From: Bacillota bacterium | GTDB taxonomy: Bacteria; Bacillota; Limnochordia; Darwinibacteriales; Darwinibacteriaceae | Direction of reading: 5' to 3' | DNA length: 34,099 bases | Assembly (NCBI GenBank): GCA_012837925.1 | Contig: DUQE01000008.1 | Span: forward strand, 1 to 34,099 | Part shown: positions 15,896 through 23,410 of the stretch, in pieces | Layout of the letters: every line of letters begins with the position of its first letter | How positions within the stretch are numbered: position 1 is the stretch's first letter | Program-made: the position numbers and the translations under genes | The notes under the pieces: model-generated | The model's database searches: none | What the model was told of the DNA's origin: nothing | Seen by the model: the letters and a program-made list of their open reading frames with translations, nothing else

Positions 15896-16468
15896 ATGGA
15901 CACGGCTCAAGCCATAGCAGACAGACGAAGTATTAGACGATTCAAGAACGACCCAGTGAAACGGGACGTGATCGAACAGCTCTTGGAGCTAACGATTCAA
16001 GCCCCTAGTGCGAAAAATGATCAGCCCTGGAAGTTTGTCGTCACAACGCATGAAGCAAAAACGAGACTGGTCAAGACGCTACAGGCGGCCCTGGAAGAAG
16101 CCGACGCGCAGGGACAATCGACAGGTAGCTTGCGCAGCAGCATTCGAGCCATGGACGAAGCACCTGTGATCATCTTGGTGTTCAACCGGATTCGCCGCGA
16201 CGACTTCCCTGAACCTCACAATTACGCCAAGCTCTTAGTGGATACGCAATCGATTGGAGCGGCGATTCAGACGTTCTTGCTGGCGGCACACGACATGGGC
16301 TTGGGAACGCTTTGGATCTGTGATGTACTCTATGCTACGGATCGTATCCAGGAGTTTGCCTCGTGCAGCGACGAACTGGTGGCAGCCATTGCCCTTGGTG
16401 TCCCGGCTGAGTCGCCCCAGAAGAGGCCGCGACAGGAATGGCAAAGCCTTACCACCTGGATGGATTAG
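15896..16468 (+). CDS. Nitroreductase family FMN enzyme
   Basis: The 190-residue protein has the nitroreductase fold signature: IADRRSIRRFKNDPV at the N-terminus (FMN phosphate binding), APSAKNDQPWKFVV at residues 36-49, and AAIQTFLLAAHDMGLGTLWI in the middle (helix and FMN contacts). These enzymes are usually dimers that use FMN and NAD(P)H to reduce nitro compounds, quinones or other acceptors; the natural substrate cannot be assigned. The ATG has TAGGAGGA 7 bases upstream. It ends with its own terminator. Confidence 0.9.
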   Translation: MDTAQAIADRRSIRRFKNDPVKRDVIEQLLELTIQAPSAKNDQPWKFVVTTHEAKTRLVKTLQAALEEADAQGQSTGSLRSSIRAMDEAPVIILVFNRIRRDDFPEPHNYAKLLVDTQSIGAAIQTFLLAAHDMGLGTLWICDVLYATDRIQEFASCSDELVAAIALGVPAESPQKRPRQEWQSLTTWMD

Positions 16469-16496
16469 GCGACGAATGATACAGTGATTTGGGAAT

Positions 16497-16543
16497 GCAA
16501 AACACCGGAGGCACTTCACATACGGCTTCCGGTGTTGCTTTTT
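16497..16543 (+). terminator. Terminator of the nitroreductase gene
   Basis: AACACCGGA (16501-16509) pairs with TCCGGTGTT (16528-16536), and GC plus a run of five T follow. It lies about 30 bases after the stop codon. Confidence 0.85.
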
Positions 16544-16595
16544 GATCGTCTCGATTTTGGAAATACACACGGCTCGCTCACAGGCCACTCCTAAG

Positions 16596-17147
16596 TCACT
16601 TGTGGACTTCATATGGATCGCCTTCCACGTAGCTTCGATAGTCCTCACTACTTAGGTCTGGGAAAAGTCCCAAAATCCGCTCGGGCGCAACGGAAGGATC
16701 GAACCGTTCCCCCATATACTCTCGATAACTACTCCATGGATACTCCAAAGGGGTCTTTACGAGTCCCGCTACGACAGGGTTCAAATGAATGTATCTGCTG
16801 GTCTTGACATTGTATGCCAGACTGTCAATCAACTCGGCCTTATATCTACCTTGAAAGAGATGTCCCACGACATCGTACTTAGCATTGAAATAAATCACGT
16901 ATCGCATGTTCAACTGCTTCATCATTCTCCACAGCTCTACATCCGCTGTCTCCACCTGGAGGTGCACGTGGTTAGTCATCAAACAATAGGAAAGAACCGT
17001 GCATCTGTGCTCCTTTGTGGCCTGGCGCAGATGCTTCATATAAATCAGACGATCCTGGTCGTCGAGGAAGATGTCGCGACGGTGGTTTCCCCTGCAGGTT
17101 ATGTGATAGATTGCTCCCGGAAACCATCGCCGTGGTTTGCGTGCCAT
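16596..17147 (-). CDS. REP-associated tyrosine transposase (RAYT, Y1_Tnp family)
   Basis: The 183-residue single-domain HUH enzyme contains H60-V-H62 in LMTNHVHLQVE (metal-binding HUH motif), HLFQGRYKAELI (96-107) and SRYIHLNPVVAGLV, where Tyr119 is the likely nucleophile. This arrangement, starting with the ARKPRRWFPGAIYHITCRGN-type N-terminus, is typical of RAYTs. These are domesticated IS200/IS605-like enzymes that cut REP palindromes as single strands. The ATG at 17147 is preferred because a GAGGGGGA run precedes it; the open frame runs 16 codons further. REP palindromes occur at nine places in the window, the nearest 187 bases upstream, so this gene is their probable mobiliser (inference). 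Confidence 0.88.
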   Translation of the reverse strand: MARKPRRWFPGAIYHITCRGNHRRDIFLDDQDRLIYMKHLRQATKEHRCTVLSYCLMTNHVHLQVETADVELWRMMKQLNMRYVIYFNAKYDVVGHLFQGRYKAELIDSLAYNVKTSRYIHLNPVVAGLVKTPLEYPWSSYREYMGERFDPSVAPERILGLFPDLSSEDYRSYVEGDPYEVHK

Positions 17148-17269
17148 AGCATTCCCCCTCTTTAGCAAACGTAGATTTAGACAGTTCGACAGCACTCCCG
17201 TCTTTCCTCTATTAATTCCGACTTTTCTGATTTTTTATCAGCCATTGCCTCGCCGAATCCCGCACGATC

Positions 17270-17305
17270 AAATAAAACCCCCGCTACACAACTTGCAGCG
17301 AGGGT
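17270..17305 (-). terminator. Terminator of the alpha-galactoside operon
   Basis: On the minus strand, ACCCTCGCT (17305-17297) pairs with AGCGGGGGT (17285-17277), with one internal mismatch, and TTTTATT follows. It lies about 80 bases after the GH4 stop, beyond a REP element, and separates the operon from the RAYT gene. Confidence 0.65.
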
Positions 17306-17328
17306 CCGTTGTTGCTATTGATTATGAG

Positions 17329-17385
17329 GATTTGTTAAGGGGGCCAGACCCCCTTAACCTTGACCTAACGACACCTTAACAAATC
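17329..17385. repeat. Variant REP element with CCAGA loop (copy 7)
   Basis: GTTAAGGGGG-CCAGA-CCCCCTTAAC forms a perfect 10-bp stem (17334-17343 with 17349-17358). After the TTAA, a 16-base gap leads to CCTTAACAAATC (17374-17385), the complement of GATTTGTTAAGG at 17329-17340. The design and gap match the copy at 8263-8312. Its outer end touches the GH4 stop codon. Confidence 0.8.
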
Positions 17386-18680
17386 TACCGATACTTGGGT
17401 AGCCAGTCGCCATGTGCTTCGATGAGGTCGTCGCACAAAGCGATGATCTCGTCAATGGAAAGTTCCGATGAGGTATGCGGATCTAAAAGGGCCGCATGGT
17501 AGATGTGTTCTTTCTTGAGTGTCACAGCTGCTTCGATGGTAAGCAGCTGAACATTGATTTGGGTCATGTTCAAACCCGCCAGTTGCGGTGGTAGCGCCCC
17601 CACATACGTCGGACTCACGCCCTGGCTATCCACCAGACATGGTACTTCCACAACCGCTTCCCGAGGCAAGTTTGTAATCGAACCATGATTAAGCACATTC
17701 CCGCCGATCTTGTAAGGCACATTCGTTTCCATCGCTTCCATAATATAAGCACCATACTCCTGAGTACGCTCATGCGTCAGATCGGGATTCTTCACCAGCT
17801 TATCACGCCACAAATTCCATTGCTCGATCTGCCATTCACAACGTCGAATATATTCATCCAGAGGAATGTTGAACCGTTCGATCAGCTCCGGATACTTACT
17901 CTTGATGAAGTAAGGAAGATACTCGGACAGATGCTCACTAGATTCCGTCACATAATAGCCAAACTGTTTCATCAGTTCATAGCGAACCATGTCATCGTGA
18001 GGCGCAGGACGCTTCGCTGCCCTCTCTTTAATCTCCGGATAAAGGTCAACGCCATTGCGGGTAATCTCCAAGAGCCATGCCATGTGGTTGATCCCAGCAA
18101 TATGGTAGCGCACATTATCCCGAGGCATATCCAAATCTCGCAACAGATGGTCAGCACAAATTTGCACACTGTGACACAAACCCACCGTCTTGATTCCGGT
18201 ATAGCGCAGCATAGCCCCAGTCAAGATGGGCATAGGGTTGGCGTAATTCAAGAACCAAGTATCGGGGCAAACCTCTTCCATATCCTTGGCAAAATCAAAC
18301 ATCACCGGTATCGTCCGCAGGGCTCGGAATATTCCACCGATTCCTAGAGTATCTGCAATCGTCTGCCTCAGCCCATACTTCTTTGGAACCTCAAAATCAA
18401 TGACAGTGGCAGGCTTATAGCCCCCAACCTGAACCGCGTTAATCACATAGTCCGCGCCGGCCAGAGCCTTCTTGCGATCCGTGTAGGCCACAATCTTCCC
18501 ATGATCTCCATACTTCTTGTTCAAAATGTTCAGCATCGCCTCGGATTCACGCAAGCGCCCCTCATCAATGTCAAAAAGAGCGAACTCCGAATCACGCAAA
18601 GCAGGACTTAATATGCTGTCGCCCAACACGTTTTTTGCAAAAACGGTGCTTCCGGCACCTAAAAATGTAATTTTTGCCAT
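17385..18680 (-). CDS. melA: GH4 family alpha-galactosidase (NAD+/metal dependent)
   Basis: The 431-residue cytoplasmic enzyme has the GH4 features: an NAD-binding glycine motif GAGST (8-12), NYANPM (145-150), the metal ligands Cys169 in GLCHSV and His199 in GINHMAW, and KYGLRQTIADTLGIGGIFRALRT (about 101-123), which is typical of MelA-like alpha-galactosidases. GH4 enzymes cleave glycosides by an NAD+ and divalent-metal redox mechanism. Alpha-glucosidase or alpha-galacturonidase activity is possible within this family, but the context and motifs favour alpha-galactosidase. It follows the permease genes by 15 bases and ends the operon, so it probably hydrolyses the imported sugar. Confidence 0.85.
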   Translation of the reverse strand: MAKITFLGAGSTVFAKNVLGDSILSPALRDSEFALFDIDEGRLRESEAMLNILNKKYGDHGKIVAYTDRKKALAGADYVINAVQVGGYKPATVIDFEVPKKYGLRQTIADTLGIGGIFRALRTIPVMFDFAKDMEEVCPDTWFLNYANPMPILTGAMLRYTGIKTVGLCHSVQICADHLLRDLDMPRDNVRYHIAGINHMAWLLEITRNGVDLYPEIKERAAKRPAPHDDMVRYELMKQFGYYVTESSEHLSEYLPYFIKSKYPELIERFNIPLDEYIRRCEWQIEQWNLWRDKLVKNPDLTHERTQEYGAYIMEAMETNVPYKIGGNVLNHGSITNLPREAVVEVPCLVDSQGVSPTYVGALPPQLAGLNMTQINVQLLTIEAAVTLKKEHIYHAALLDPHTSSELSIDEIIALCDDLIEAHGDWLPKYR

Positions 18681-18695
18681 CTCTGTCCCTCCATA

Positions 18696-19526
18696 TTATC
18701 GATTCAGACCTGAAAACTGAATCCCCTGAATAAAGAAACGCTGAGCCAGGAAAAGAATGATGATCATAGGTAACGTAGCCATCACGACAGCGGCCATCAT
18801 CGTGTTCCATTGAATCGTTCTAAACAAACGGAATGCGGCCAAGCCAACACTCAAGACCTTCCATTTATCCGCCTGGGTCACAATCAAAGGCCATACCAGA
18901 CTGTTCCACTGCGAAACCAGCGTCATCACGGCCAGCGTTGCCAGGGCTGGTTTGGCCATGGGAATCATAATCCGAGACCAAATCACAAAATACCCTGCCC
19001 CATCAATTTCTGCAGCTTCCTCCAAATCCCTTGGAACACCCTGCAAAAACTGGCGAATCAGGAAGGTACCGAAGGCGTTGCCAAAGACAAAGGGCACAAT
19101 CAAACCCTGCAAAGAATCAATCCATCCCAGCTCCAGGATAATAACATAGCTGGGAATCAAGGTCACCGTCGCCGGAATCATCATGGTTCCTAAATAAAGG
19201 AAGAAGATGAAATCACGTCCCGGAAATCTCAACTTGGCAAAAGCGTAACCCGCCATGGAACAAGAGATCACTTGGCCCAGAGTGATTAAACCCGCCACAA
19301 GGATCGTGTTCAACAGGAAACGGCCCACATTAAAGTCCCTCAAAGCAGTCGTGTAGTTTTCCCACAATGGAGTCTTGGGAATCAGAGAGAAGCCTCGAAA
19401 CACTTCGTCCATCGTCTTCAGGGAAGTAGACAGCTGCCAGAGCAACGGGAAGAGATACACAAAGAGAATCGCAAAAATGACCAGGTAAAAGCAAATTTCA
19501 CCTACCAAGCGCAGTGGCTTTTTCAC
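18696..19526 (-). CDS. Sugar ABC transporter permease, MalG type
   Basis: The 276-residue membrane protein has six hydrophobic segments and the inner-membrane permease EAA loop (EEAAEIDGAGYFVIWSRI then PMAKPA), which docks the ATPase. The C-terminus QGIQFSGLNR is typical of CUT1 MalG-type permeases. It pairs with the MalF-type permease encoded 15 bases upstream to form the channel. The GTG start has GGAGGG upstream. Confidence 0.93.
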   Translation of the reverse strand: MKKPLRLVGEICFYLVIFAILFVYLFPLLWQLSTSLKTMDEVFRGFSLIPKTPLWENYTTALRDFNVGRFLLNTILVAGLITLGQVISCSMAGYAFAKLRFPGRDFIFFLYLGTMMIPATVTLIPSYVIILELGWIDSLQGLIVPFVFGNAFGTFLIRQFLQGVPRDLEEAAEIDGAGYFVIWSRIMIPMAKPALATLAVMTLVSQWNSLVWPLIVTQADKWKVLSVGLAAFRLFRTIQWNTMMAAVVMATLPMIIILFLAQRFFIQGIQFSGLNR

Positions 19527-19541
19527 AGTATCATCTCCCTC

Positions 19542-20438
19542 CTAGGTAAGGTCATAATTGACACGGCGCCCCACAACCCGGAAGAAAAAGGCCGTGGTGA
19601 TCCCGATGATGATGAACAGCATAACCGCCATAGCACTTGCCTCACCCATACGCAAGAATTGAAAACCCTTCTGATAGAGGTAGAGATTATAGACTCTGGT
19701 GGCGCTTCCAGGTCCACCGCCTGTCATCGCGTAGGGCAAATCAAACGCCTGGAAGGTTCCGATGACATTCACAATCAGGTCGTAAAACAGCACCGGACTA
19801 ATGAGCGGTAATGTGACCTTGAAAAACCTCGTGAGGGGAGTTGCACCATCGACAATGGCGGCCTCTTCCACTTCTCGGGGAATCATCTGCAAACCAGCCA
19901 AGAAGACGATGATGTGGAAGCCAAGGAACTGCCAAATATTAACGACGATCACCGAAATCAATGCCCAGTCAGGATGGGCCAACCAGGGGATCTTATCAAG
20001 TCCTACCCTTGTGAGGATTTCATTCAAGAGGCCAAACTGCGAGTTATAAATCCAGGTCCAGGTTAAGCCCACAGCCACCGCCATGGACACCCAGGGAACA
20101 ATAAACAACGTTCGAATCAGGTTTTGAAAGCGGATGGAACGGTTCAGGAGGATGGCAATAAGTAGGGCCAACATGGACTGAACCGGTACATTGATCACCA
20201 CAAAGTACAAGGTCTTCTTCACCGAAAGGTGAAATACAGGCTCCTTAAGTAGGTTTCGGTAATTGGCGAAACCAACCCAAATGGGATCATTGATCAGGTC
20301 CCACTCGGTAAAGGCCAGAAGGATGGCCACCACAATGGGAACGAGCTGGAAGATTAAAAATCCCAGGAGATTCGGTGTTATAAAAAGATAGCCAGCCACC
20401 GCCTCACGTTTTCGTTTGGGACTCATTTTACGCGCCAC
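19542..20438 (-). CDS. Sugar ABC transporter permease, MalF type
   Basis: The 298-residue CUT1 permease has a hydrophobic N-terminal segment after a basic leader (KRKREA), six membrane segments and the EAA loop REVEEAAIVDGATPLTRF followed by TLPLISP. The GTG at 20438 is chosen because a GGGGGTG run sits about 5 bases upstream; an ATG lies four codons downstream and the frame is open further upstream. A strong stem-loop separates it from the binding-protein gene, which probably lowers its expression relative to that gene. Confidence 0.9.
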   Translation of the reverse strand: MARKMSPKRKREAVAGYLFITPNLLGFLIFQLVPIVVAILLAFTEWDLINDPIWVGFANYRNLLKEPVFHLSVKKTLYFVVINVPVQSMLALLIAILLNRSIRFQNLIRTLFIVPWVSMAVAVGLTWTWIYNSQFGLLNEILTRVGLDKIPWLAHPDWALISVIVVNIWQFLGFHIIVFLAGLQMIPREVEEAAIVDGATPLTRFFKVTLPLISPVLFYDLIVNVIGTFQAFDLPYAMTGGGPGSATRVYNLYLYQKGFQFLRMGEASAMAVMLFIIIGITTAFFFRVVGRRVNYDLT

Positions 20439-20453
20439 GATAACACCCCCTAG

Positions 20454-20486
20454 AATTACTGGGGGCACCTAGGTGCCCCCGTAATT
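20454..20486 (-). promoter_or_regulatory. Intercistronic stem-loop between binding protein and permease
   Basis: GGGGGCACC (20461-20469) and GGTGCCCCC (20472-20480) form a perfect GC-rich stem, extended by AATTAC and GTAATT with one bulged base. There is no T-run. It lies just after the binding-protein stop (20495), a usual place for a 3'-protecting or partially attenuating hairpin that raises binding-protein levels over permease levels. Confidence 0.75.
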
Positions 20487-20494
20487 GTCCTATC

Positions 20495-21805
20495 TTACTG
20501 CAGCAAGTGGGACACTTGCATTTCAATGTTGGCGACAGCCGTCTGGGCATCCACGAAGCCCTGCAACATCATATCCAGTTCACGTTGGATGATGTCAAAG
20601 ATCTCGTTCCAGTTTACGTGCATGGGCCAAATACCCGTGTTTTCTGCCATTTCGGTGTAGACTGCAACGTTCTCGGGGTCGCGGCCAGCATAGGCATCCA
20701 AGAAGACATCGACGAGACTCTCTATGGCTGGGAATACGCAGCCATATTGGGCAACAATCTTCTGCGACTCATAGCCTTCGAGCCACTTCAAGAGGCGCCA
20801 AGCTTCTTCTTTATGTGGAGTGTGGGCATAGATATTGTGGGCTAGACCGTTAAAGGCGCTGTAGCGTCCCTTGGGTCCCCAGGGCATTCCCACTACGTCC
20901 CAGGAGAAGCCTTCGATAGAGCGACCAGCCGTAAGCATCCAGGAACCTTGGGGAACCACAGCAAACTTTTCAGCCGTGAAGAGATCCCAGGGGCTTCCAC
21001 CGGCTACTGTAGCTTCTGGAGGTGGAGCAACATGGTATTTGTTCACAAGGTCAGACCAGAACTGCAGTACTTCGATGCACTCAGGTTCATTCATGACCAG
21101 CTTCGATCCATATGGTTTATCCAATACACCAGTTCCGCCGTTCATCCAAACGAAGTTGAGCCATCCAGCCTGCATGTTCGATCCGGCTAGATCGCCCAAA
21201 CCGTACTGAACAATTCGCTTCTCATCAAAGTCGGGGTGCAAAGCGTTGCGACCTTGATCGTCAAAGGTGAGTTGCTGTAAAATGCGCACAAACTCCCCAC
21301 CGTCCTGTGGGTTCCAGCTCCAGTCATCGGTTGGATAAGGAACGCCGGCTTCATCGAAGAGGTCCTTGTTATAGAAGAAGGCAATCGTATCCCAGTCTTT
21401 GGCTAGACCGTACTGGGCACCTTCGTAGCTCCAAAAATCAAGCAGACTTTGATAGTAGATGGATGTGTCAATATTGTCACGTTCAATGAGCGGTTTCAGA
21501 TCCAGCAGAGCACCACGAGCTACAAAGGCCGAGAAATACGCTGCGTGACCCCAAAAGACATCAGGCAGGTTACGCGCAGCCATTCCTGTGGTCAACTTCG
21601 TCCAATAGTCTCCCCACTCAGCCAGTTCCATGACAACTTCGATGTCTGGATTTTGCTTCATAAACTCATCAATGGAAGCTGCATAGGCCTCTTGTTGATT
21701 CTGATCCCAGAACATGTAACGGAGTGTTACTTTTTCTGCTCCGGCCGTGCCACTTACGAAAACCAACGCCAACAGAACAAATAAGACGACACTTTTCTTA
21801 CTCAC
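20495..21805 (-). CDS. Sugar ABC transporter substrate-binding protein
   Basis: The 436-residue extracytoplasmic protein of the CUT1 binding-protein family has a signal peptide (MSKKSVVLFVLLALVFVSG, cleavage after TAGA) and no lipobox cysteine. Typical features are LRYMFWDQNQQEAYAASIDEF (about 27-47), NPDIEVV, YGLAKDWDTIAFFYNKDLFDEAGV and PQGSWML. It probably captures an alpha-galactoside, judged from the GH4 gene in the operon. The GTG at 21805 has GGAGG 7 bases upstream; the frame is open 11 codons further but without a site. Confidence 0.9.
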   Translation of the reverse strand: MSKKSVVLFVLLALVFVSGTAGAEKVTLRYMFWDQNQQEAYAASIDEFMKQNPDIEVVMELAEWGDYWTKLTTGMAARNLPDVFWGHAAYFSAFVARGALLDLKPLIERDNIDTSIYYQSLLDFWSYEGAQYGLAKDWDTIAFFYNKDLFDEAGVPYPTDDWSWNPQDGGEFVRILQQLTFDDQGRNALHPDFDEKRIVQYGLGDLAGSNMQAGWLNFVWMNGGTGVLDKPYGSKLVMNEPECIEVLQFWSDLVNKYHVAPPPEATVAGGSPWDLFTAEKFAVVPQGSWMLTAGRSIEGFSWDVVGMPWGPKGRYSAFNGLAHNIYAHTPHKEEAWRLLKWLEGYESQKIVAQYGCVFPAIESLVDVFLDAYAGRDPENVAVYTEMAENTGIWPMHVNWNEIFDIIQRELDMMLQGFVDAQTAVANIEMQVSHLLQ

Positions 21806-21848
21806 TTGTCTTCCTCCTCTACTATTATTAGCTGACAAACGAACACGT

Positions 21849-21883
21849 TCTCACGATCTCACGGTCGAAAAGTCTCACGATCT
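21849..21883. repeat. Direct repeats upstream of the binding-protein gene
   Basis: TCTCACGATCT occurs at 21849-21859 and 21873-21883, a 24-base period, with a partial copy CTCACGGTC between. They lie in the 110-base gap between the LacI stop and the binding-protein start, where an internal promoter or operator could be. Confidence 0.45.
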
Positions 21884-21915
21884 GAAAGCTAGTTCCACGT
21901 CACCCCTCTCCTTCG

Positions 21916-22938
21916 TTACTTTGCTAGACCAAGAGTTTTTGGTCTACCCGTGGTACCTCGGACACTTAACACTACATCCATTACGACTTTAGCTACCTCA
22001 CTCGATCCGGATTCCAGCATACCGATGAGCATTTCGCAGGCATTAACCCCAACCATAAAGGGGTTTGTCTGAACAGTAGTCAAGGGTACGTGGCTAACCT
22101 GACCGAGATTATGGCCGTCAAATCCAATAACCGACAAGTCACCCGGCACGCTGAGTCCTAGTTCCGAGATGGTTTTCAGTGCGCCCATGGCCATTTCATC
22201 GGATGCCGCGAAAATGGCCGTCATGTCGGGATTACGATCGAGTAGAATTTCTGCTCCCAGAAGTCCTCCAAAGTGGGTGAACGACGCGTTGTACTCGAGT
22301 TTGGGATCGCACGCGATACCATGTTTCTCTAATGCTGCCCTATAGCCGCGTTCCCGGTAAACGGCTGAACTCCAAGGATGCTCGCCACCTAAGAAACCGA
22401 TCCTCCGGTGACCGAGCTGAATCAGATAATCCACCGCCGCAAAGGCTCCCTGGAAGTTGTCAAGATGCACCGTATTGTACTTGCTTTCATCGTCGTAGCT
22501 ATCAATCATTACATAGGGAATGCGGAAGGTCCTTAGAAGGTCTGTGACGGGATGGTTCATCGTAGTAATTAACAGGGCTCCACAGAAATCCAGGTTGGAA
22601 AAGACAAAGCGGAAGTAGTCCGGGTCCCAGACGGGAAAAAGCACTTGCGATAAGATGTAGTTGCGCTTCCTACAGGTCTCCGCAATGCCATTCAGATTGC
22701 CCAGGAACCATTCGTTGGAATGCTCGGACATGACGATAAAGGCAATGTTTCGTCTTTCCAGAGCCCTCCTGCGATCACGGTTCTCGATGTGACGGATGCC
22801 ATGCTCTTCCACCGCATCCCACACGCGCTTTTTCGTGGCTTCACTTACCCTGTCGTACCGACCATTGAGCACATTCGAAATGGTTGACGGTGATAGATTC
22901 AGCAGCTCAGCAAGTTGCTTTCCGGTTAGTCTTTTCAT
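21916..22938 (-). CDS. LacI family transcriptional regulator of the alpha-galactoside operon
   Basis: The 340-residue regulator has an N-terminal helix-turn-helix (LTGKQLAELLNLSPSTISNVLNG form, residues 4-26) followed by VSEATKKRVWDAVEEHG, and a periplasmic-binding-protein-like effector domain (HLDNFQGAFAAVDYLIQLGHRRIGFLGG, FAASDEMAMGALKTI, DLSVIGFDGH). The usual hinge-helix sequence (Y-x-P-N-x-x-A-x-x-L) is missing and replaced by a charged stretch (IRHIENRDRRRALERR), so it may read DNA differently from standard LacI members. It is first in the operon with the transporter and GH4 genes. Its ribosome binding site is weak. Confidence 0.9.
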   Translation of the reverse strand: MKRLTGKQLAELLNLSPSTISNVLNGRYDRVSEATKKRVWDAVEEHGIRHIENRDRRRALERRNIAFIVMSEHSNEWFLGNLNGIAETCRKRNYILSQVLFPVWDPDYFRFVFSNLDFCGALLITTMNHPVTDLLRTFRIPYVMIDSYDDESKYNTVHLDNFQGAFAAVDYLIQLGHRRIGFLGGEHPWSSAVYRERGYRAALEKHGIACDPKLEYNASFTHFGGLLGAEILLDRNPDMTAIFAASDEMAMGALKTISELGLSVPGDLSVIGFDGHNLGQVSHVPLTTVQTNPFMVGVNACEMLIGMLESGSSEVAKVVMDVVLSVRGTTGRPKTLGLAK

Positions 22939-22956
22939 ATTGAGCTCGACCCCATT

Positions 22957-22991
22957 TTATGTTATTGAAGTTGTCTAATTGTAAACTTCAA
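22957..22991 (-). promoter_or_regulatory. Promoter and operator candidate of the first lacI gene
   Basis: On the minus strand, -35 TTTACA (22985-22980) and -10 ACATAA (22962-22957) are 17 bases apart. A perfect inverted repeat TTGAAGTT / AACTTCAA (22965-22972 and 22984-22991, 11 bases apart) covers the -35 box and spacer. This is a candidate autoregulatory operator. Confidence 0.5.
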
Positions 22992-23088
22992 AGGCGTTAG
23001 GTAAATATCCTGCACTAAAAATGGTAAATTTACTAAATAACCACCGATTTCTGACAAAATAAGGCAAAACCGGAGAATGTTAAGGATG

Positions 23089-23135
23089 TTAAGGGGGTCT
23101 GTCCCCGTTAACAAACGTTAACGGGGACAGACCCC
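23089..23135. repeat. Head-to-head REP pair (BIME-like, copy 8)
   Basis: Two perfect 19-bp inverted arms (23094-23112 and 23117-23135) are separated by AAAC. The left unit extends outward to GTTAAGGGGG. It lies between the two divergent lacI genes and can insulate their transcription. Confidence 0.9.
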
Positions 23136-23191
23136 TCATCGACCCTTCTTCTCCTCCCACCTTCCACCAATCAAAGACGAAATCGAACATC

Positions 23192-23220
23192 TTGTTAAGG
23201 GGGACTGGCCCCCTTAACAA
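23192..23220. repeat. Variant REP palindrome (copy 9)
   Basis: TTGTTAAGGGGG (23192-23203) and CCCCCTTAACAA (23209-23220) are perfect complements around ACTGG. Read on the minus strand the loop is CCAGT, one base from the CCAGA loop of copies 4 and 7, so this is the same variant in the opposite orientation. Confidence 0.8.
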
Positions 23221-23241
23221 CCTCCACAAACCCCCTTTTCC

Positions 23242-23256
23242 GCAATCGTTACCAGA
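23242..23256. promoter_or_regulatory. Upstream LacI-type operator candidate
   Basis: GCAATCGTTACCAGA differs by one base from the copy at 23369-23383, 127 bases downstream. Both are centred on CG as LacI-family operators are, so they could be an upstream and a downstream operator for the beta-galactoside regulator. Confidence 0.45.
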
Positions 23257-23313
23257 TCACTCCTGGGGAATCCCTACCCCAATCCACCCCTTTATGCCAA
23301 ATAAATTGTTAAA

Positions 23314-23343
23314 TTGACCCTTCTTTTGAAGGAATTGTTATAT
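23314..23343 (+). promoter_or_regulatory. Promoter candidate of the second lacI gene and operon
   Basis: TTGACC (23314-23319) and TTATAT (23338-23343) are 18 bases apart. A small inverted repeat CCTTC/GAAGG (23319-23332) lies in the spacer. The predicted start is near 23350, just upstream of the operator at 23368. Confidence 0.5.
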
Positions 23344-23367
23344 TAACGCTGAATAATTTATTGGCAT

Positions 23368-23383
23368 TGCAAACGTTACCAGA
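23368..23383. promoter_or_regulatory. CG-centred LacI/cre-type operator
   Basis: TGCAAACGTTACCA has the CG centre and partial symmetry of LacI-family operators and matches the CcpA cre consensus at 12 of 14 positions. It lies between the promoter and the start codon of the second lacI gene, where binding would block transcription. Confidence 0.5.
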
Positions 23384-23410
23384 AAATCCGTTGCCAGAGA
23401 AGGTGAACTG

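Noticed and set aside
17685-18347. A 220-codon frame opposite the GH4 gene.
   Set aside because: Antisense shadow of a conserved enzyme, with no ribosome binding site and an unnatural composition.
163-23220. The repeated palindromes as a CRISPR or integron-like array.
   Set aside because: They are dispersed singly or in pairs between genes, with no regular spacers and no cas or integrase genes.
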